This document shows positions 59,608 to 64,000 of a DNA stretch of 64,000 bases, in pieces. The stretch lies in assembly GCA_963702835.1 (NCBI GenBank), contig OY969762.1, positions 372,001-436,000 of the forward strand. Direction: 5' to 3'. This stretch comes from JAFGAV01 sp041479055. GTDB taxonomy: Bacteria; Acidobacteriota; Aminicenantia; Aminicenantales; JAFGAV01. The position numbers and the translations under genes were made by a program. The notes beneath the pieces were generated by a model that had not been told where the DNA came from, did no database searches, and saw only the letters and a list, made by a program, of their open reading frames with translations. Every line of letters begins with the position of its first letter. The stretch's first letter is position 1.

Positions 59608-60953
59608 AAATAACGGGCGATGGCCTCGGCCACGCGGCGGACGCTTCTCTCCACCAGGGCCTGGTCCTCGGCCTCGGCCATGACCCGGGCCAGGGGCTCC
59701 GTTCCGGAATAGCGGACGTCGAGCCGCCCCCTGCCGGCCAGCTCGGCCTGGACTTCTTCGATGACGCTCCAGACCTCGGGCACATCGCGGAAATCGGGCT
59801 TGCGCGACACCTGGATGTTCTTGAGTTCTTGAGGATATTCGATAAAGCCTTGGGTCAGAACGGACAGCGGCGCTTCGCCTTCGGACATGACTTCGAGCAT
59901 CTTGAGACTGGTCAGCAACCCGTCGCCGGCGGGGCTGTCCTCAAGGAAAATGGTATGGCCCGACCTCTCACCGCCCAGAACCGCTCCCAGCTCCGTCATC
60001 CGTTCCAGGACATACTTATCGCCGACGCGCGTCCGTTCCAGCTGCACCCCCAAGCGGCCCAGCGCCATCTCCAGCCCCATGTTGCTCATAGAGGTGGCCA
60101 CCACGACCTTGCCCTTCAGCCTTCCGGCCTCCAGCAGGTGCCGGGCTTGGATGAACAGCGTGTGGTCGCCGTTGAGCACCCGGCCTCCTTCGTCCACCCA
60201 AATGGCCCGGTCCGCATCGCCGTCAAAGGCAATGCCGATATCCGCCTTTTTGTCCTGGACCGCCCGGGCCAGGCGCTGGGGATACTGGGAACCGCAGGCC
60301 TCATTGATGTTCAGGCCGTCCGGGTCGCAGGCCAGGGCCTCGGTCTCGAACCCCAGCTCCAGGAACAGCCGGGGGGCCAGCCTGAAAGCGGCGCCGTTGG
60401 CGCAATCCAGGATGAGGCGGGGCCGGCGGCCATGTTTTCGGAGTCGGACGCGGCTGATGATGAAATCCAGATATTCCACGGCCAGGGCGGGATCTTCCTC
60501 GACCTCCACGCTGTCCGGCAGCGAAGCGGTCCGGTCGAGCCCGGCCAGGATGTCGCGCTCCAGCGTCTCCTCCCAATCTTCGGGGATCTTCAGTCCCTGG
60601 GAGGAAAAGATTTTAAGCCCGTTGTCGCTAAAAGGATTGTGTGAGGCGGAGATGGCCACGCCCGCCGAGAACCCCTGCCGGCGCACCAGGATCGAAACGG
60701 CCCCGGTGGGGATGACGCCGGCCGAGGCCCAGCTCCCCCCCGACCGGCTGATCCCGCCGGCCAGCGCTGCCTCAAGCCATGTCCCCGACTGGCGCGTATC
60801 GCGGCCGATGAGCACTCTGGGGACGAACCCTTTGGAGCGGAGAAGAACGGCCAGGGACTCTCCCAGGTCGAAGACAGCCTCCCGGTTCAGGGGGAATGCG
60901 CCGGCCGGGCCGCGGATGCCGTCCGTGCCGAAGAGCGCGGCCATGCCGGTCAT
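59598..60953 (-). CDS. glmM: Phosphoglucosamine mutase
   Basis: A 451-residue mutase converting glucosamine-6-phosphate to glucosamine-1-phosphate for UDP-GlcNAc and peptidoglycan synthesis. The phospho-Ser site is AISASHNPFSDNG. The metal loop is GIAFDGDADRAIWVD. The sugar loop GGERSGHTIF and phosphate loop RYSGTEPLARVM complete the set. The last codons overlap a palindromic repeat. Start ATG 60953 overlaps the cdaR stop (TGA). The order cdaA-cdaR-glmM is conserved in many bacteria and couples c-di-AMP signalling to wall precursor supply. Confidence 0.96.
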   Translation of the reverse strand: MTGMAALFGTDGIRGPAGAFPLNREAVFDLGESLAVLLRSKGFVPRVLIGRDTRQSGTWLEAALAGGISRSGGSWASAGVIPTGAVSILVRRQGFSAGVAISASHNPFSDNGLKIFSSQGLKIPEDWEETLERDILAGLDRTASLPDSVEVEEDPALAVEYLDFIISRVRLRKHGRRPRLILDCANGAAFRLAPRLFLELGFETEALACDPDGLNINEACGSQYPQRLARAVQDKKADIGIAFDGDADRAIWVDEGGRVLNGDHTLFIQARHLLEAGRLKGKVVVATSMSNMGLEMALGRLGVQLERTRVGDKYVLERMTELGAVLGGERSGHTIFLEDSPAGDGLLTSLKMLEVMSEGEAPLSVLTQGFIEYPQELKNIQVSRKPDFRDVPEVWSVIEEVQAELAGRGRLDVRYSGTEPLARVMAEAEDQALVERSVRRVAEAIARYLGA

Positions 60954-61654
60954 TTGTCGCGGCCGCGGCTGGCCGAGGCCGGTTTCTTGTCCTCAACAAT
61001 AACGAGCCTGACACTCACCGAAGTCCGCTGAGCGGGCAGGCGCGTTTCAGGCCGGGGCAGGATGAGATCGGCACGGACTTCGGTCGTTTGACTGAACCCG
61101 GAGATGTCGATGGGGATGGTGTAAACCTTGTCTTTCTCCCGGACCATGCTCTCCGGGCCGCGGACCGGGATGCGGGCCGGTATGGATTCCACGCGCTCCA
61201 AGCGGAGGCCGTTGCGGAGCCGGCCGACGATGGTCGGCTCGACCTCCAGCTCCAGCTCTTTGGACCGCTCGAAGCGGATGCGGACCTTGTTGGGAGTGAC
61301 GTTGATCACCTCAGCGCCGGAAGGGGCGCTGATGATGGAGGGGTTGAGGGGATAGTCCTGCTGGATGACGGCGGCGTTCTGCAGGTTGAGCTTGGCGAAA
61401 ACATTGGCCGAACTGATCTGGTCCATGAGCCGGTTGGGTGCCCGAATGGTGACTTCCACGACGGAAACATCTTTATCGATGAGCTCCATGTTGGCCGGGA
61501 TGGAGTAGAGGTCCAGGGGAAGGGCCAGCCGTCGCTCGGAAAAGACCTTTTCCTCGGGCACCAGCACCAGCCACAGCAGGACGGCCAGAACCAAAGAGAA
61601 AAGCTTGAGGCCCCAGTTCCGGAGAAAGATGTTGCGCAGCAGTTGGATGGTCAT
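60950..61654 (-). CDS. cdaR: YbbR-domain protein, CdaA regulator
   Basis: A 234-residue protein with one N-terminal TM (LKLFSLVLAVLLWLVLVPEE) and extracytoplasmic YbbR repeats. Motifs VEVTIRAPNRLMDQ and VKVRIRFERSKELELEV-like strands are typical. In Gram-positive bacteria CdaR binds and modulates the cyclase CdaA. It starts within the cdaA stop (ATGA). The repeat number appears to be two, fewer than in Bacillus. Confidence 0.85.
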   Translation of the reverse strand: MTIQLLRNIFLRNWGLKLFSLVLAVLLWLVLVPEEKVFSERRLALPLDLYSIPANMELIDKDVSVVEVTIRAPNRLMDQISSANVFAKLNLQNAAVIQQDYPLNPSIISAPSGAEVINVTPNKVRIRFERSKELELEVEPTIVGRLRNGLRLERVESIPARIPVRGPESMVREKDKVYTIPIDISGFSQTTEVRADLILPRPETRLPAQRTSVSVRLVIVEDKKPASASRGRDK

Positions 61655-62421
61655 TTTTTCATATAGCTGGAGATTTTTTCTTTCAGGCTTTCCCGGTCAG
61701 CGGTCTTTTCCAGCCGGCCCTTGAAGGCTAGGGAAACGTCGCCCGTCTGTTCGGAGACAATGACCACCACGGCGTCCGTCTCCTGGGACAGGCCCAGGCC
61801 GGCCAGGTGACGCGTCTGGGTTAGAAACTCCTGGCCCAGGCTGTGGGAGGCCGGCAGGGGCAGCAGGCACCCGGCGGCGGCGATGCGGTCGCCCTGGATG
61901 ATGACGGCTCCGTCGTGGAGCGGGGAATTGGGGAAGAAGATGCTGACCAGCAGGTCCTTGCTGAGGATGCCGTTGAGCTGCGTGCCGGTCTCAATGAAGC
62001 TGTTGAGGGAGATCTCCTTCTCCAGGGCAACCAGGGCGCCGATCCGCCGTTGGGACATGTAGTCCACGGCCAGGAACAGCTCGGGCATCTTCTCCTGGAA
62101 GGAGCGCAGGATCAGGGGACGGCGGAAGGTGCCCGAACCGAGGCCGGTCAGGAACCTGCGGATCTCCCCCTGGAACAGGACGATGATGGCGATGATGAGG
62201 TAGGTGATGAAGTTCTTAATCAACCAGTGGGAAGCGACCAGATTGCCCCAACGGGTTAGGATGAACAGCAGGCCGACGATGCCCAGCCCGATGGCCATCT
62301 GATAAGCGCGGGTGTCGCGGATAAGCCGGAAGAAAGAGTAAAGGATGAAGGACATGAGGAGGATATCCACCAGGTCGAGGAGCTTGGCATGGGACAAGGC
62401 GTGAAGGATGTTAGCCAGCAT
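61651..62421 (-). CDS. cdaA: Diadenylate cyclase CdaA, with an altered RHR motif
   Basis: A 256-residue membrane enzyme that would make c-di-AMP from two ATP. Three helices (residues ~15-90) precede the DisA_N/DAC domain. The catalytic DGA motif is at 170-172 (LHDGAVII). The second motif, normally (G)TRHRAA, reads TRHLAG at 203-208: Arg is replaced by Leu and the preceding Gly is missing. SEQTGDVSLA follows as usual. Activity could therefore be altered. It lies in the ftsH-folP-cdaA-cdaR-glmM string. Start ATG 62421, overlapping folP by 11 bases. Confidence 0.9.
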   Translation of the reverse strand: MLANILHALSHAKLLDLVDILLMSFILYSFFRLIRDTRAYQMAIGLGIVGLLFILTRWGNLVASHWLIKNFITYLIIAIIVLFQGEIRRFLTGLGSGTFRRPLILRSFQEKMPELFLAVDYMSQRRIGALVALEKEISLNSFIETGTQLNGILSKDLLVSIFFPNSPLHDGAVIIQGDRIAAAGCLLPLPASHSLGQEFLTQTRHLAGLGLSQETDAVVVIVSEQTGDVSLAFKGRLEKTADRESLKEKISSYMKK

Positions 62422-63304
62422 GTCGCGCCTCGCTCCGGCCGGGCCGGCTTGGCTCCACTTTTTCGGCCAGAACGGCTTCCGCCGTCCTCACCGCGCGCCA
62501 AACGGCTTCCACATCATGAACGCGCAGGATATGGGCTCCCCGCGCCACGGCCAGGACCGCGGCGGCCAGGGTCCCTTCCAGGCGCTCCTCGGCCGGTAAG
62601 TCAAGAATCGCGCCCAGGAAGGATTTCCGCGACGGCCCGACCATGATGGGCCGGCCGAGCTCAGCCAGGTCCGTCAACCTGTTGAGCAGGGTCAGGTTGT
62701 CTTCCGGCCGTTTGCCGAAGCCGAGCCCCGGGTCAAGGATGGTGCGGTCGGCGCCCAGGCCGGCCGCCGCCGCCGCCGCTGTCCTCTCCGCCAGGAAAGA
62801 GCGGACTTCGGCCAGGACGTCATCGTAGCGGGGCGCAGCCTGCATGGTCTTGGGCGTTCCCAGCATGTGCATCAGCACGACGGCCGCTCCGCTGGAGGCG
62901 ACCCACTCTAAAAGGCCGGCGTCAAAGCGCAGGGCGGAAATGTCGTTGATGATATCGGCTCCGGCCTCGACCGCCGCCTGGGCCACCTCCCGCTTGGTTG
63001 TGTCCACGGACAGGAAGACATCGCTCTGGCGGCGAAGGCCGCTGATGACGGGCACGACCCGGAGCCTCTCTTCTGCGGCCGATACCGGGTCTGAGCCCGG
63101 CCGGCTGCTCTCCCCGCCGATGTCCAGGATATCCGCGCCCTGGCCGGCCAGCTCCATCCCCCGCGCTACGGCCCGCTCCGGGTCCGGAGTCCGGCTCCCC
63201 CCGTAGAATGAGTCCGGAGTGACATTGACCACGCCCATCAGCCAAGTCCTTTGGCCCAAGAGGTGGATCGAACCGCGCAGCCGGAGTGGGACTGTTCCTC
63301 TCAC
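62411..63304 (-). CDS. folP: Dihydropteroate synthase
   Basis: A 297-residue TIM-barrel enzyme condensing pterin pyrophosphate with p-aminobenzoate. MGVVNVTPDSFYGG is the pterin-site loop. DIGGESSRPGSDPVSA is the conserved loop 2. LILDPGLGFGK-like DPGLGFGKRPEDN and the C-terminal RVHDV complete the set. The start is GTG 63304; ATG further in is an option but would cut the first strand. It lies 12 bases downstream of ftsH. Confidence 0.95.
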   Translation of the reverse strand: MRGTVPLRLRGSIHLLGQRTWLMGVVNVTPDSFYGGSRTPDPERAVARGMELAGQGADILDIGGESSRPGSDPVSAAEERLRVVPVISGLRRQSDVFLSVDTTKREVAQAAVEAGADIINDISALRFDAGLLEWVASSGAAVVLMHMLGTPKTMQAAPRYDDVLAEVRSFLAERTAAAAAAGLGADRTILDPGLGFGKRPEDNLTLLNRLTDLAELGRPIMVGPSRKSFLGAILDLPAEERLEGTLAAAVLAVARGAHILRVHDVEAVWRAVRTAEAVLAEKVEPSRPGRSEARHAG

Positions 63305-63316
63305 CTTTCCTGTTGG

Positions 63317-64000
63317 TCAGGCCTTGGTCAAGGCTGGGTCCTTGAGGGGCCTGGGCGTCCGCGGACTGTTATCCTTTTCTTTCTTGGCGGACACAGGCGC
63401 CGCCTTTTTGGGCTTGACGATGACGGAGATCTCCTCGGAGGAGAGAACCTCCTTCTCCAACAGGGCCTCGGAAATGAGGATGAGCTTGTCCTTGTTTTCT
63501 TCCAGTATTTTCTTGGTCCGATTGAAATTCCGGAGGATGATCTTCTTGACCTCCTCGTCGATCAGCTCCGAGGTTCGCTCGCTGAAGTTCCTGTTCATGG
63601 CCAGGTCGCGGCCGAGGAAGATGAGGTCGTCGCGCTCGCCGAAAGTCACGGGGCCCAGGTCGGACATGCCCCACTGGCAGACCATTTTGCGGGCGATGTC
63701 GGTGGCCCGCTCAAAGTCGTTGGCCGCGCCGGTGGTGGTTTTGTCCAGGATGAGGTTCTCCGCCACCCGGCCGGCCATCAGCACGGCCAGCTGCGCCTCC
63801 AGGTATTCCTGACTATGGGTGTAGCGGTCGTCGAGGGGGAGCTGCTGGGTGGTGCCCAGGGCCATGCCGCGGGGGATGATGGTCACTTTGTGAATGGGAT
63901 CGGCATCGGGCAGCAGGGAGGCTGCCAGGGCATGGCCCGCCTCATGGATAGCCGTGCTCTTCTTTTCCTCCTCGCTGATGATCATGCTCTTGCGCTCGAC
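63317..64000 (-). CDS. ftsH: ATP-dependent zinc metalloprotease FtsH, C-terminal part (5' end outside window)
   Basis: Only the protease domain is inside the window: 227 codons, open to the edge. HEAGH is the zinc-binding site, followed by PRGMALGTTQQLP, MAGRVAENL and GAANDFERATDIARKMV with the third zinc ligand Asp. The helical C-terminus is NRTKKILEENKDKL. The tail beyond ~EISVIV is Lys/Pro-rich. FtsH degrades membrane and short-lived proteins; gene order ftsH-folP-glmM is common in Gram-negative genomes. Confidence 0.95.
   Translation of the reverse strand, partial: VERKSMIISEEEKKSTAIHEAGHALAASLLPDADPIHKVTIIPRGMALGTTQQLPLDDRYTHSQEYLEAQLAVLMAGRVAENLILDKTTTGAANDFERATDIARKMVCQWGMSDLGPVTFGERDDLIFLGRDLAMNRNFSERTSELIDEEVKKIILRNFNRTKKILEENKDKLILISEALLEKEVLSSEEISVIVKPKKAAPVSAKKEKDNSPRTPRPLKDPALTKA

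Noticed and set aside
1..64000. CRISPR arrays, tRNA or rRNA genes
   Set aside because: I looked for spaced repeats and cloverleaf or rRNA signatures in the gaps and saw none; short gaps and the Cas4-like nuclease alone do not indicate CRISPR.

Overview
The window is 64 kb of bacterial chromosome with about 58-60% G+C by eye (not counted). The cell is Gram-negative by content: several beta-barrel proteins with signal peptides, a FadL/OmpP1-type porin, lipoproteins and a DctM-like permease. Metabolism looks anaerobic to microaerobic: a class III ribonucleotide reductase with its activase, a cytochrome bd oxidase, a ferritin-like protein and ferredoxin-type Cys motifs. Secreted M14 and M28 peptidases, a sulfatase-TPR protein, poly-gamma-glutamate genes and NtrC/sigma-54 control would suit a member of the Aminicenantes/Acidobacteria neighbourhood. 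That placement is an inference from gene style; no 16S or tRNA gene is present.

Layout. 1-3.8 kb: two APC-family permeases, a RecB/Cas4-like nuclease with a topoisomerase-type zinc ribbon, and a small membrane protein. 4040-7436: a 3.4-kb IS1595/ISXO2-type transposon with 24-bp imperfect inverted ends and an 8-bp target duplication. It carries two zinc-ribbon miniproteins, an unknown protein, the transposase, a DNA methyltransferase fused to a Mrr-like nuclease domain, and a 48-residue tail ORF. It landed in an outer-membrane beta-barrel gene whose two halves can be rejoined in frame. 8.3-12 kb: a third APC permease, a HAD phosphatase, a secreted coiled-coil protein and YjbQ. 12.1-15.7 kb: an nrdD-thioredoxin fold-nrdG-dut operon behind a promoter with tandem NrdR boxes. 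15.8-23.8 kb: a beta-barrel protein, DUF2284, TrmJ and OsmC; a leftward four-gene unit (unknown secreted protein, VTT membrane protein, DAG kinase, SppA); a GNAT-like protein and a ferritin-like protein.

23.8-29.3 kb is a signalling island: peptide-binding lipoprotein-like SBP, histidine kinase, NtrC-type activator, a single-domain receiver, and an intergenic unit that looks like a small RNA. Three -24/-12 (sigma-54) promoters lie here, each preceded by a TGTAA-N7-TTAYA-like dyad. They appear to be the targets of the local activator. 29.3-35.3 kb is a poly-gamma-glutamate locus (pgsB, pgsC, a PgsW-type protein) facing a leftward unit with an M14 deacylase, a DctM-like permease, a 49-residue membrane protein and a secreted protein. 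35.4-38.7 kb holds a ferredoxin, two unrecognised proteins and a PaaK-like adenylating enzyme, with a DUF72 remnant.

38.7-47.2 kb: a methyltransferase, a PfkB kinase, a sugar/lipid-glycan cluster (frameshifted GT39-like protein, FAD amine-oxidase-like protein, NAD-dependent epimerase) and a sulfatase-TPR protein. 47.2-57.5 kb: cydAB, an SPFH protein, an M28 peptidase, an EIIA-zinc ribbon fusion, an M14 peptidase, a FadL-like porin and an RF-like protein. 57.5-64 kb: a leftward housekeeping string reading ftsH(partial)-folP-cdaA-cdaR-glmM-pdxJ-M20 amidohydrolase. It links c-di-AMP synthesis, cell-wall precursor supply, folate and pyridoxal synthesis. Two genes (GT39-like and M20) each carry a one-base frameshift in a C/G homopolymer. 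These may be assembly errors rather than real decay.
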